Below are positions 1 to 11,818 of a stretch of DNA of 64,000 bases, in pieces. Under the pieces are notes generated by a model. It saw only the letters and a program-made list of their open reading frames with translations, did no database searches and had not been told where the DNA came from. Position 1 is the first letter of the stretch. The number at the start of each line of letters is the position of its first letter. Origin of the DNA: Manis javanica (taxonomy: Eukaryota > Chordata > Mammalia > Pholidota > Manidae); NCBI RefSeq assembly GCF_040802235.1, contig NC_133167.1, positions 46,622,001-46,686,000 of the forward strand, read 5' to 3'. A program made the position numbers and the translations under genes.

Positions 1-109
1 GTGGTAGAATTAGTACCCATATTGCTTGAATTTCTATACAATGGGCTGTGCTTTTATTAGTCAGCAGGTTGATTTAGACATCTCTTTGTATTAGGACTAA
101 GGACACAAT

Positions 110-490
110 TTTTACAGTCAACAAATAATTATTTAAGGTCAAATTCTTTTCAAGCACTGTGATAGGCCCTGGGAACGTGAAAGGTGGTATATACAAAGGG
201 AATTAAGAGACTTGCTCATTCTTACGAAATTAACAAACTCAGTAAAAGCTGCAGACATGGAAACAGACAGTCGTATCATGATTCAAGATTTACTTGAGAT
301 CTGTATACGATGCACAGAAGCTCTGTGAAGGCAATTACTACTGCTGGAGGGGTAAGTTAAGGAACATTTGCCAGAGAAGGTTACATTTGAACGTGGCCTT
401 TGCAAGTGATTGGGGCATTGTGCTACGGCAAGAAGGTGGAGGGAGAAGGAAGCTCAGGCAGAAGAATATTTCTAAAGGCCAGGAGGTTTA
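110..490 (-). repeat. L2 LINE fragment (ancient, antisense)
   Basis: The stretch reads like the 3' part of LINE-2 in reverse: a 'cactgtgataggccctggg' type segment is followed by a diverged stretch matching the antisense of the L2 C-terminal region. It is heavily decayed and carries no usable frame. The 65-codon plus-strand frame at 294-491 falls inside it and is not a gene. Recognition is by eye against the remembered L2 consensus. Confidence 0.42.
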
Positions 491-574
491 ATAACTACAG
501 GGAAATGGCAGTTGATGTTGTTGGATCAGATGTGTAAGAGGGATAATGCTATTCCTTTTGAGCCTCAAGACAAT

Positions 575-690
575 CCTGGGAGGTGGGTAGACATTACAAT
601 TTCTAATTCATAAATGAGGAAGCTGAAGCTCAGAGAAGTTAAGCAACTTAACTGACATCATCCAACTTGGGGTCATTTGCACAGCTTCAG
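575..690 (-). repeat. MIR SINE fragment (antisense)
   Basis: The core 'aaatgaggaagctgaagct', followed by 'cagagaagttaagcaactta', is the typical antisense MIR core, a tRNA-derived SINE shared by all mammals. Both ends are lost. It is a fossil of no present coding value. Confidence 0.55.
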
Positions 691-2129
691 TTTTGTAATT
701 TTGAGTAGTTTTATAAAGCACAATTGAATTGGTCAATGATAATAAAATGCTAATGTGGGAGAAGGATGTCATAAAAGAAATAATGCAGAACAGAGTAAAT
801 TCTCAAATACTTGAGAATGAGTTATTCATTACATGTAAGCTTGCCTTCAGCTATCCAACAACATTTTGCTTGCCCAATTTTCTAAGAAAATTAACCTTGA
901 GATATATTGTGATGAGAAACTTCCTTCTGAGGTTTCTTGAGATCTAAGTAGTCCACTTAAATTTACATCTATTTGAATGGTCTCCTATAATGTATTGATG
1001 GGTCTTAAAAGGAATTTTAGTCTGTGGTATGGAAGAAGGAACCTGTGAAGTGAGTAGGAGCTCCTGGTCTGGCGGTATGAAAGAATTCCTCATATTTAAG
1101 AGAAAGGAAGGAAGAACAGTTTAGTGTGTGAAAAGAATAAGGAGAAAAGTCTTTTAATTTATCATCTGTGAATCAAAGTCTTAAAACAAAGCCCAGGAAA
1201 AGAAATACAATCAAAGGGATATGAATTATAACGAACCCTTACATGGCTTTATGTGGTCAGGGCAGGAGAAGAGGAAAAAGGGAAAAAGTGTTGGGAAAAT
1301 GGGCCTTCTGATGTGGCAATTATAGGAAGAAAGAAATCCATGTGAGAGAAGTTGATGGCCTGTTCAGGAAGAGAGGGATCCCTCACACTAGACTCAAATG
1401 GTGTTGGTGAACTTTGGAACTCAACATGATAGTCAAATTGCACTCCGCTACTGACAAGTAGACTACAAATTTAGACTACAGAAAATTCAATGAGCTTATA
1501 TATCCCAAAATAAAGCATTCTAAGGTCAAATTGACAATTTTTTTAGATTGTCTTTTATTTTGAATTATTCCATTTTATTCTATTTGTATTGATATTTGAC
1601 AGTTGACTTTGCAGTACATTCCTCTATTGGATAATTCATCAATTGGATATTTTATTTTCCATAAAAAATATATGATCACTTACCTACAGTAGTAAAACTA
1701 AAGAGAAAATTAAAAAATATTTAGGAGAGACACAACATTTTTTGTGATTCCAGATCAATAGAAGATGTGTATTAAACAGCAATAACAAACTATACTTACA
1801 CTATCTAGAAATCAAATAAGATAAAAACAATTGACTAATAAGATTCATATTAAAACACAATCACAAGAATTATAATTCAATCAAGTTTCCATCTGACATA
1901 TTGTATAATCACTAAAATCATAGGAATAAAACCAAAGGGAAAAAACTCAAGATTATTTTGGAAGACAAAATCCTTGCTACATTTCTGGTGTATTTCCTTA
2001 AACTTATCAATAGCAAGACATGTTAATTATACAGTCTACAAATAGAATAAAATGGAAGTGATTCACTTTTAAAATTCCTTTTTAAACCTACAGTTGTAAA
2101 ATATTATCTTAAAATTTGTAAAAAATTTG
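691..2129. other. Unassigned AT-rich intergenic sequence
   Basis: I see no gene, RNA or confidently named repeat here. Short frames at 729-947 (+) and 1249-1443 (-) have no recognisable protein content. The part from about 1760 to 2100 is very A-rich and could be strongly decayed L1, but I cannot show it. Confidence 0.5.
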
Positions 2130-3900
2130 AGCTATTGTATTATTGCTTAATTGTTATTGACAATAAAACTAGAAGAGAAAAAAAATCAATTCCTTCAGCA
2201 GAGATACAAAAAACCATCTTCCTGGGCTCTGAATTTTCAGAATTAGACTTGTTGGAAGATGGAATCAGCTCAAATGGTGATCCACCATCTTTTTCTACAT
2301 TGTGTGGCAGAAATCCCATAGATGGAGTAGAGGCATTTCTTGTTGGTGGAGGATGCGCCAAGCCAGAGAAATCCCTCTGCGGACATTCTTCCTGAAAGGT
2401 TCCTCCTCCGTTTCCTCTTAGGAATTTCCTCCTGGGATTGCTCTGACAGGAGGCTGAGGGGAAGGATTCAGGACCAGCAGTTGTTTGTATGTGGGGAGGA
2501 GCAAAGAAGGGGCTTGCATCAGGACAATCCCCAGTCCTTGCCACTGTGTGGAAGGCTAGGGAAAGCTCTGCCTATGGAGAGAGCAAGGTGGCCAAATGGA
2601 GGAATCTGGCTCCTGTTGCCCTGACCTTAGCGACATGGTATCTGGTCCAAGTCTGGCACTGGGCCCTGGAACCCTTCACAGCCTGATGTTTCTCCTTCCT
2701 CAGGGACTTGGCTGTCCAGAGGATTTCCTGGTATTCCTCACCAGGCTAATGTCCCATTTGGACTGTCAGGCACATTAAGTATACTTTTTGAGGCATTTAA
2801 GTTCTTCAGTAATTTTTTTTCTCATGCATACATTGTACTTTCTAAGTTAACAAGGTTTCTCTCTGACAGCAAAGCTGTCTTTGGGAGTAGCAGGTGATTC
2901 TTTTGACTTTTTCTGAAAGCATTTGGAATTTGATGGGTGTCCAACTGTTTACATGCATGGTTGATGTTTCATAATCTTTGTAAACATTCTCTTTTATTTT
3001 TCCAGGATAAATTCTTTCTGAAATGGTTAGTTAGTGAAAATTCATTTCCTCAGTACAGTTGAGGAAGGAATTGAAATTTCTGCTCTTTCCCTTTCTGACT
3101 GTGGCTAAGCTTTATCGATTTGGTGACTTTTAATATGACCAGTAATTGCATTATCTTATTGATATACTGTTTGGTTTCTGTTTCCTCCAGAAGTTCTTAA
3201 ATAAGTGTTTAAGTTGACTGTATCAATTGGTTTCTTCAAAATTCCTTTGGATTGAACTTCTAAATGGTCTGTTTTCTAATGCATTCATTTTATGCAATTC
3301 CAAGTTCTTGCTATCTAAGAACAGCCTTCTCAAAGAACAGCAACCTAATCTTTCATCCCAATATGTTCACACTGAAGCTTGATCTGATTTTCTTAACCAT
3401 TTTGAATTTTTTCAGTGTCACTTTATACTTTTCTAATATTTTTTTCTTTTGGTGCTTGAGTCCTCTTCTTTTCCATTCTTAAGCTTCTTGTGAAAGCAGC
3501 TTTGTGTTTCCCTGAAGATGAGGATGTTCATCTAAAGCATCTTTTCATTCTATCTGCAGCTGTTCTTCATCCTTGTGATGTATTTTGAAGGCAGTTTTGG
3601 CTGTAGCCCCTTGAAATTAAATGTTATTTGAGGCATATTCTAAGTTCTGAATCTTTCTTATATTGTCATACATTAAATTAACTTGTTATAAATATTCAGA
3701 TTTATTATCTTTGAAAATTTCCATAGCCCAAGTAAAAATTTGGAGCTTACCAGGCATTTAGTAGCATCCTCCAGTTACTGTATTTCTGCTAATTTTTTCT
3801 TAAGTTTGACTTTCATTCAAGTGGACTTAAGGTGTTCAGATTCTTTTTTTAATCAGGCTAATTTCTTCCAAAACTTGATGTCTGGCTGATTTATTGTTTC
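2130..3900 (-). pseudogene. Processed pseudogene of the CTAGE/MIA (cTAGE5-TANGO1) family
   Basis: Read on the minus strand, the low-coordinate end (2140-2544) encodes a proline-rich tail with PPPTRNASTP, PSMGF and a FELIPSSNKSNSENSEP segment. This resembles the proline-rich C-terminus of CTAGE5/MIA2-type proteins, which bind Sec23/Sec24 at ER exit sites during large-cargo export. Upstream (about 2690-2790) another frame gives GNPLDSQVPEEGETSG, matching the conserved GNPLD.Q segment before the proline-rich domain. Further upstream (about 3000-3650) are Lys/Glu/Gln-rich coiled-coil-like pieces. The order coiled coil, GNPLD segment, proline tail fits the family. Many stops and frame changes and no introns point to an old L1-mobilised retrocopy. 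This family is known for retrocopies in mammals (the CTAGE genes). I cannot decide between a MIA2 and a MIA3 parent. Ends are approximate. Confidence 0.62.
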
Positions 3901-4304
3901 TGCTTAAGTAACAATTTTTGAACAATAATAATAAAAACATGACTACATAGACTATCATTTTCCCAGCAATCTTTGGGTACCTGGGCCTGGTCAACAATCC
4001 CCTACCAGTGCTATTTCATGGTCCCCAAGGCCACTTTGAGCTGTCTCAGCTTTGGTGGGACTGTGCTGGCCACAGCAGATAGCAGAGAACCCTGGTGAAT
4101 GTTCTACCCAGACCAAGCCAATCTTGGCCTGCAGGGAATTAAAAAAACACTGGCTAATGATCTCTTGAATACATTTTTCATCCTGTGGCCTTGAAGGCCT
4201 CTCATCCTGCCCATAGGAAATAAGGCTGAGAAAATGGATAGAGCTCTTTTCACAATAGCACTTGGGCCACTTGAGCTTCTTCTGGAAACTAACCAACATG
4301 CTCC
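3901..4304. other. Unassigned segment between pseudogene and old L1
   Basis: This stretch is somewhat richer in GC than its surroundings. It holds an open minus-strand frame of 102 codons (3991-4299) with several Cys and His residues but no motif I recognise. It may be part of the retrocopy, a separate processed fragment, or chance. Confidence 0.35.
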
Positions 4305-5831
4305 CAAATAACTAAGGGCCAAAGAAGAAATCACAAGGGAAATTAGAAAGTATTTCTAACTGATGCTACAACAGAACCACATGCATGGGTTGCAGATAAA
4401 AGAATACCTACAGGTCGAACTTAAAGCTTATCTAACAAAAGAACAAAGATTTAAAGTTGACACTCTATGTTTCCATCTCAAGACTGTTAAAAAAAGATTA
4501 AAATAGAAATAGAAAATGGAATAATAGAGAAAATTAAAGTCAAAATTTTGTTCTTTAAAAAGGTTAATCAAGGTTAATAAATGTCTAGCAAGAAATGATC
4601 AATAAACACAGAAGTCACAAATTTTCAATATTAAGAATGAAATGGCAAATATCACTATAGATCCTATAGGTAATAAAACAGTAAGAAATATTATGAACAA
4701 TTTATGTCAAAACTCTGGCAACTTAGATCTAATGGGCAAGTTAGTTGACAAAATCAACTTATCAAAATTGATATAATGAGAAATTGAATATCTGAATGGC
4801 ACTGCATCTTTTAAAGAAATTTAATTCATTATTAGAACCTTACTCAAAAGAAAATTCCAGTTATTGTCACTTATGAATTCTTTTAAATATTTAAGGAACA
4901 AGTAAGACCACTCTTATACAAACTGTATCTGAAAATAGAGAAGTAAGAAAGAACCCAGTTCATTTTATGAGATCAATATAAAATGGATACCCCAGTACTT
5001 CAAAGACATTCTAAGAAAATAAGATTACAGAAAATGTTGCTTATGAAATCCTTCTGAAAATACTAGAAAAGTGAGTCTGGTAACATATAGGAATTATAAG
5101 ATGACCAAATCGGATTTATTCCCAAAATAAACAGTTATTTTAACATTCAGAAGTCAGTAAAATTAATGGAAGGATAAAAAAATATGTGATCCTTACAAGA
5201 GATGCAGAGAAAGCATTTGTCAAAATTCAACAACCATTTGTTGACATAACCTCTCATTGAACTAGAAATATATGGTAACTACCTTAATCAGGTAAAAATC
5301 TTATTAATGGTGAAATAATGAATGCTTTCCCATTAAGCTAAGAAATAAGGCAATGATGCCTTTCTCATCATTTTTATCCAACATTATCAGCCCAAAACAG
5401 TACATGAAGAACAAAAAAGTCACAAAGATTGGGAAGGAAAAAATAAAAATGTATTTTCAAGTGACATGATTATGTACATAGAATTCATAAGTTACTATTA
5501 AAATGTGAATTTAGAAAATTTATAGGATATAAGATCAATATATAAAAATAAATGTATTTTTGTACTAGAAGCCATCTTTTGATAATACAATTTCTAATAA
5601 TCAGTGTGATTTACCATGCCACCATAAATATAACATACTTGGAATTAAATATAACAGGATATGAGTAAGACCTCTATATTTAAAATGAAATCATTGCTGA
5701 GAGAAGTGAAAGATGTAAATAAAAGCAGTGGTATATTGCTTTCCTGGATTTGAAAATTTGGGAATGTTGAGGTAGATTCTCCTCAGATTGATTTTTAGAT
5801 TCAATGCAATTCCAATAAAAATCCCAACAAA
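4305..5831 (+). mobile_element. Old L1M ORF2 remnant, 5' portion (split by copy A)
   Basis: Decayed L1 ORF2 is recognisable on the plus strand: the pre-RT part ('gaaatcacaagggaaattag' near 4330), the segment corresponding to 'GFIPGMQGW' near 5110, and the 'gatgcagagaaagcatttgt' RT segment at about 5200. It is much more diverged than copies A to C, with stops in every frame. The element breaks off exactly where copy A enters and resumes at 11819, so the two parts are one insertion. Confidence 0.75.
5817..5831 (+). repeat. Target-site duplication of L1 copy A (left copy)
   Basis: The 15-bp sequence aaaaatcccaacaaa occurs here and again, identically, at 11804-11818 directly after the element's A tail. 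It begins with AAAA, as expected for cleavage by the L1 endonuclease at TTTT/AA-type sites. Confidence 0.88.
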
Positions 5832-6651
5832 TGCAGGAGGAGCAAAGATGGCGGTGTGAGTAGAGCAGCGGAAATCTCCCCCCAAAACCTATATATTTTT
5901 GAAAATACAGCAAATATAGCTATTCCTAAAAGAGAGACCAGAAGATACAGGAAAACAGCCAGACTGCATCTACACCTGTGAGAACCCTGTGCCTCATGAA
6001 GGGGGTAAGATACAAGCCGCGGCCTGGTGGGACCCGAGCGACACCCCTACCCCAGCTCCCAGTGGGAGGAGAGGAGTAGGAGAGAGGAGGGAGAGGGAGC
6101 CCAGGACTGCTTAATACCCAGCCCTAGCCATCTGCACTGGAAGTGCAGACACACAGTGCATGGGTGCTGGATACTAGGGAAACAGGACAGTAAAACCTGC
6201 GAGTGGGTCCTCACAGCTGGTGTACCTGGGACAAAGAAAAGCAAGTGCTTTTCGAAAGTCGTAAAGTGACAGGGACCCCACAGATGGACGGAGGCATCCC
6301 AGCACATTCAGCCCAGCAGCTGGGAATCCCAGGGAACTCTGGGTGCCCCAATCCAATGGGTGGAAGTTCTGAGGTCCCTCATGGCAATAAACAGCCTCCC
6401 ACTCATTCCCCCTCCGGTGCAGCCCCGCCATAGCGGAGCAGCCCCTGAGGCCAGGCATGCCCACAGCAACTGTGCATGGAGCTTCCTTCATGGTGGCTGG
6501 GCAAGAATCAGAGACCCCGTCTGTGTACAACTACCCAGCACAAGCTGCTAGGAGTCACCGTACTCCCAGGAAAGGAAGGCCACAAACAAGCAAGAAGTGA
6601 TGTTCTCCCAGCTGACACACGTGCCAACTCCCCACAACTACATCTATTGCC
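5832..6651 (+). promoter_or_regulatory. L1 copy A 5' UTR / internal promoter (one monomer)
   Basis: About 820 bp, GC-rich against the surroundings. Near the first base is AAGATGGCGG, matching the YY1 site that in human L1 lies at the same place and fixes the transcription start. One copy of a promoter unit is present, running from 'ggatactagggaaacag' near 6169 to 'gtgcttttcgaaagtcgtaa' near 6265. Copy B has two copies of this unit. Activity today is not shown by sequence. Confidence 0.65.
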
Positions 6652-7499
6652 ATGAAAAGGCAGAAGAATTTGATACAGACGAGACTAACCCAGACATTCT
6701 CCCCTGAGAAGAAATCTGGGGAGATAAACCAATCTTCCTGAAAAAGAATTGAACATAAAGGTCATAACCATGCTGCTGGAACTGCAGAGAAAAATGCAAG
6801 AGCTAAGAGATGAAGTTTGGAAGGAGATTACAGAAATGAAACAATCTCTGTAAGGACTTAAAAGCAGAATGGACGAGATGCAAGAAGCCATTAATGGAAT
6901 AGAAACCAGAGAATAGGAAGGCAGAGAAGCTGACTCAGAGAGAGATAAAAGGATCTCCAGAAATGAAACAATATTGAGAACTGTGTGACCAATCCAAAAG
7001 GAACAATACCTGCATTATAGGGGTACCAGAAGAAGAAGAGAGAGAAAAAGGGATAGAAAATGTATTTGAAGTAATATTTGCTGAAAACTTCCCTAAACTG
7101 GGGGAAGAAATAGTCGCTCAGATCACGGAAGCACACAGAACTCCCAACAAAAGGGACCCAAGGAGGACAACACCAAGAAACATAATAATTAAAATGGCAA
7201 AGATCAAGGACAAGGACAGAGTATTAAAGGCAGCTAGAGAGAGGAAAAAGGTCAACTACAAAGGAAAACCCATCAGGCTATCATCAGACTTCTTAACAGA
7301 AACCTTACAAGCCAGAAAAGAATGGCATGATATATTTAATGCAATGAAACAGAAGGGCCTTGAACCAAGGATACTGTATCCAGCATGATTATTATTTAAA
7401 TATGAAGGAGGGATTAAACAATTCCCAGACAAGCAAAAGTTGAGGGAATTTGCCTCCCACGAACCACCTCTACAGGGCATTTTAGAGGGACTGCTCTAA
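6652..7499 (+). pseudogene. L1 copy A ORF1 (RNA-binding chaperone), disrupted
   Basis: It starts at ATGAAAAGGCAGAAG, the same start context as the intact ORF1 of copy B, and ends at CTG CTC TAA, also at the matching site. ORF1p is the trimeric coiled-coil nucleic-acid chaperone that coats L1 RNA. The C-terminal domain is readable at 7194-7388 (KGKPIRLSSDFLTETLQARK). Several stops occur in the coiled coil and RRM-like parts (for example near 6853 and 6913). The coiled coil has a single copy of the 11-residue unit that is doubled in copy B. Confidence 0.85.
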
Positions 7500-7810
7500 A
7501 TGGGGGCACTCCTAAGGCTAAATAGATGTCACCAGAGAAAATAAAATCACAGCAAAGAAAGCAGATCAACCAAATACTAACTAAAGGCAAAAAACAAAAT
7601 CAACTATCCAGAAAAGCAGTTAAAGGAAACACAAAAGAGCACAGAATAAAACACCCAACATATAAAGAATGGAGGAGGAGGAATAAGAAGAGAGAAATAC
7701 AGAAACATGAGACAGTGTTTACAATAGCTCAATAAGCGAGTTAAGTTAGACAGTAAAATAGTAAAGAAGCTAACCTTGAACCTTTGGTAACCATGAACCT
7801 ACAGCCTGCA

Positions 7811-10800
7811 ATGGCAATAAGTACATATCTTTCAATAATCACCCTAAATGTAAATGGACTGAATGCACCAATCAAAAGACACAGAGTAAAAGAATGGATA
7901 AAAAAGTAAGACCCATCTATATGCTGCGTACAAGAAATGCACCTCAAACCCAAAGATATGCACAGACTAAAAGTCAAGGGATAGAAAAACATATTTCATG
8001 CAAATAACAGGGAGAAAAAAGCAGGTGTTGCAGTACTAGTATCAAACAAAATAGACTTCAGAACAAAGAAAGTAACATGAGATAAGAAGGACATTACATA
8101 ATGGTAAAGGGGTCAGTCCAACAAGAGGATATAACCATTATAAATATATATACACCCAACACAGGAGCACCAACATATGTGAAACAAATACTAACAGAAT
8201 TAAAGGAGGAAATAGAATGCAGTGCATTCATTTTAGGAGACTTCAATACACCACTCACTCCAAAGGACAGATCCACCAGATAGAAAATAAGGACACAGAT
8301 GCACTGAACAACACACTAGAACAGATGGACCTAATAGACATCTATAGAACTCTACATCCAAAAGCAACAGGATAAACATTCTTCTCAAGTGCACATGGAA
8401 CATTCTCCAGAATAGACCACATACTAGGCCACAAAAAGACCCTCAGTAAATTTCAAAATATTGAAATTCTACCAACCAACTTTTCAGACCACAAAGGTAT
8501 AAAACTAGAAATAAATTGTACAAAGAAAACAAAAAGGCTCACAAACACATGGAGGCTTAAGAACATGCTCCTAAATAATCAATGGATCAACTACCAAATT
8601 AAAATAGAGATCAAGGAATATACGGAAACAAATAACAACAACAACATAAAGCCCCAACTTCTGTGTGACGCAGCAAAAGCAGTCTTAAGAGGGAAGTATA
8701 TAGCAATCCAGGTATATTTAAAGAAGGAAGAACAATCCCAAAAGAATAGTCTAAAGTTACAATTATTGAAATTGGTAAAAGAATAACAAATGAGGCCTAA
8801 AGTTAGCAGAAAGAGGGACATAATAAAGATCAGAGAAGAAATTAATAAAACTGATTAGAATAAAACAATATAAAAAAATCAATGAAACCAAGCTTGTGCT
8901 AACAAGCTGGAAAACCTAGGAGAAATGGACAACTTCCTAGAAAAATACAACCTTCCAAGACTAACCAAGTAAGAAACAGAAAATCTAAACAAACCAATTA
9001 CTAGCAACGAAATTGAAGTGGTAACCAAAAAACTACCCAAGAACAAAACCCCCGGGCCAGATGGATTTACCTGGGAATTTTTTCAGACATACAGAGAATA
9101 CATAATACCCATTCTCCTTAAAGTTTTCCAAAAAATAGAAGAGGAGGGAATACTCCCAAACTCATTCTATGAAGCTAACATCACTCTAATACCAATACCA
9201 GGCAAAGACCCCACCAAAAAAGAAAATTACAGACCAATATCCCTGATGAATGTAGATGCAAAAATACTCAATAAAATATTAGCAAACTGAATTCAAAAGT
9301 ATATCAAAAGGATCATACACCACGACCAAGTGGGATTCATCCCAGGGATGCAAGGATGGTACAACATTCGAAAATCCATCAACTTCATCCACCACATAAA
9401 AAAAAAGAAAGACAAAAACCACATGATCATCTCCATAGATGCTGAAAAAGCATTTGACAAAATTCAACATCTATTCATGATAAAAACTCTCAGCAAAATA
9501 GGTATACAGGTCAAGTACCTCAACATAATAAAGGCCATATATAATAAACCCACAGCCAACACAATAGTGAACAGTGAGAAGATGAAAGCATTTCCTCTGA
9601 GATCGGGAACAAGACAGGGATGCCCACTCTCCCCACTGTTATTCAGCATAGTACTGGAGGTCCTACCCACGTCAATTAGACAAAAAAAAGAAATACAAGG
9701 AATCCAGATTGGTAAAGAAGAAGTCAAACTCTCATGCAGATTACATGATATAGTACATAAAAAATCCTGAAGATTCCACTCCAAAACTAATAGAACTAAT
9801 ACAGGAATTTAGCAAAGCTGCAGGATACAAAATTAATACACAGAAATCTGTGGCTTTCCTATACACTAACAATGAACCAATAGAAAAAGAAATCAGGAAA
9901 ACAATTCCATTCACAATTGCATCAAAAAGAATAAAATACCTAGGAATAAACCTAACCAAGGAAGTGAAAGACCTATACCCTGAAAACTACAAGACACTCT
10001 TAAGAGAAATTAAAGAGGACACTAACAAATCAAAACTCATCCCATGCTCTTGGCTAGGAAGAATTAATATCGTCAAAATGGCCATCCTGCCCAAAACAAT
10101 ATACAGATTTGATGCAATCCCTATCAAATTACCAACAACATTCTTCAACGAACTGGAACAAGTAGTTAAAAAATTCATATGGAAACACCAAAGACCCTGA
10201 ATAGCCAAAGCAATCCTGAGAAGGAAGAATAAAGTTGGGGGGATCTTGCTCCCCAACTTCAAGCTCTACTACAAAGCCATATACACTAACAATCAAGACA
10301 GTTTGGTACTGGCACAAGAACAGAGCCACAGACCAGTGGAACAGAATAGAGACTCCAGACATTAACCCAAACATATTTGGTCAATTAATATACGATAAAG
10401 GAGCCATGGACATACAATGGGGAAATGACAGTCTCTTCAACAGATGGTGCTGGCAATACTGGACAGCTACATGTAAGAGAATTCCACTGGATCACTGTCT
10501 AACCCCATGCACAAGAGTAAATTCGAAATGGATCAAAGATCTGAATGTAAGTCATGAAATCATAAAACTATTAGAAAAAAACATAGGCAAAAATCTCTTG
10601 GACATAAACATGAGTGACTTCTTCATGAACATATCTCCCTGGGCAAGGAAAGCAAAAGCAAAAATGAACAAGTGGAACTATATCAAGCAGAAATGCTTCT
10701 GTACAGCAAAAGACACCATCAATAGAACAAAAAGGTACCCTACAGTATGGGAGAATATATTTGTAAATGACAGATCTGATAAAGGCCTGACATCCAAAAT

Positions 10801-11468
10801 ATATAAAGAGCTCATGTACCTCAACAAACAAGAAACAAGTAATCCAATTGAAAAATGGGCAGAGGATATGAGCAGACAGTTCTCCAAAGAAGAAATTCAG
10901 ATGGCCAACAGACACATGAAAAGATGCTCCACATCGCTAGTTATCAGTGAAATGCAAATTAAAACTACAATGAGATATCACCTCACACCAGTAAGGATGG
11001 CCACCATCCAAAAGACAAACAACAACAAATATTGGCGAGGCTGTGGAGAAAGGGGAACCCTCCTACACTGCTGGTGGGATGTAAATTAGTTCAACCATTG
11101 TGGAAAGCAGTATGGAGGTTCCTCAAAATGCTCAAATTAGACATACTATTTGACCCAGGAATTCCATTTCTAGGAATTTACCCTAAGAATGCAGCATCCC
11201 AGTTTGAAAAAGACAGATGCACCCCTATGTTTATCACAGCACTATTTACAATAGCCTAGAAATGGAAGCAACTTAAATGTCCATCAGAAGATGAATGGAT
11301 AAAGAAGATGTGGTATATATACACAATGGAATTTATTCAGCCATAAGAAGAAAACAAATCCTGCCATTTGCAACAACATGAATGGAGCTAGAGGGTATTA
11401 TGCTCAGTGAAATAAGCCAAGTGAAGGAAGACAAGTACCAAATGTTTTCACTCATATGTGGAGTATAA
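7811..11468 (+). pseudogene. L1 copy A ORF2 (endonuclease and reverse transcriptase), disrupted
   Basis: The start is taken at ATG GCA ATA AGT, matching copy B, and the end at the TAA after a 'FSLICGV' tail. The endonuclease domain is at 7830-8520, with the 'LGDFNTPL' segment near 8237. RT follows from about 9000 ('[13 protein letters not shown]', '[19 protein letters not shown]', 'GFIPGMQGW', '[10 protein letters not shown]'). The Cys-rich C-terminus is near 11035-11090 ('[13 protein letters not shown]'). Damage includes a TAA in the endonuclease domain at 8373-8375, a deletion of about 170 bp near 8900, and loss of the FADD catalytic motif by an indel near 9735. A 284-codon open stretch (10235-11089) is just an undamaged remnant. 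Confidence 0.88.
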
Positions 11469-11803
11469 GAAAAAAGAAAAACTGAAGGAACAAAACAGCA
11501 GCAGAATCACAGAACCCAAGAATGGACTAACAGTTACCAAAGGGAAAGGAACTGGGGAGAATGGGAGGGAAGGGAGGCATAAGGGCAGGTAAGAAGAAAG
11601 GGGGCATTATGATTAGCATGTTTAATGTGGGGGGGGAGGAATACAGAGGGCTGTACAACACAGAGAAGACAAGTAGTGATTCTACAGCATCTTGCTATGC
11701 TGATGGACAGTGACTGTAATGGGGTATATGGGGGGCACTTGGTGAAGGGGGGAGCCTAGTAAACATAATGTTTTTCATGTAATTGTAGATTAATGTTACC
11801 AAA
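11469..11803 (+). other. L1 copy A 3' UTR with G-rich tract
   Basis: It contains purine- and G-rich runs (about 11560-11640, including a run of eight or more G), then a conserved block 'gatggacagtgactgtaatg' shared with every other young L1 end in the window, and a short A tail. G-rich, quadruplex-capable tracts are a known feature of mammalian L1 3' UTRs. Confidence 0.8.
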
Positions 11804-11818
11804 AAAAATCCCAACAAA
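11804..11818 (+). repeat. Target-site duplication of L1 copy A (right copy)
   Basis: It is identical to 5817-5831. The older L1M sequence resumes immediately after it, confirming the exact insertion boundary. Confidence 0.88.

Larger units (their letters stand above)
5832..11803 (+). mobile_element. L1 retrotransposon copy A, near full length, defective
   Basis: The element has all L1 parts in order: a 5' UTR beginning with a 'gcaaagatggcgg' motif, ORF1 (6652-7499), a spacer of about 310 bp, ORF2 (7811-11468), a 3' UTR with a G-rich tract, and a short A tail. A perfect 15-bp target-site duplication bounds it. It lies in the reverse-transcriptase region of an older L1M in the same orientation. 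ORF1 and ORF2 both carry stops and indels. Compared with copy B, about 170 bp is missing between endonuclease and RT (around 8890-8915). It is dead as an autonomous element. Confidence 0.93.

Noticed and set aside
10235..11089. 284-codon open frame
   Set aside because: It is an undamaged stretch of L1 copy A ORF2 downstream of the RT core, not a separate gene.
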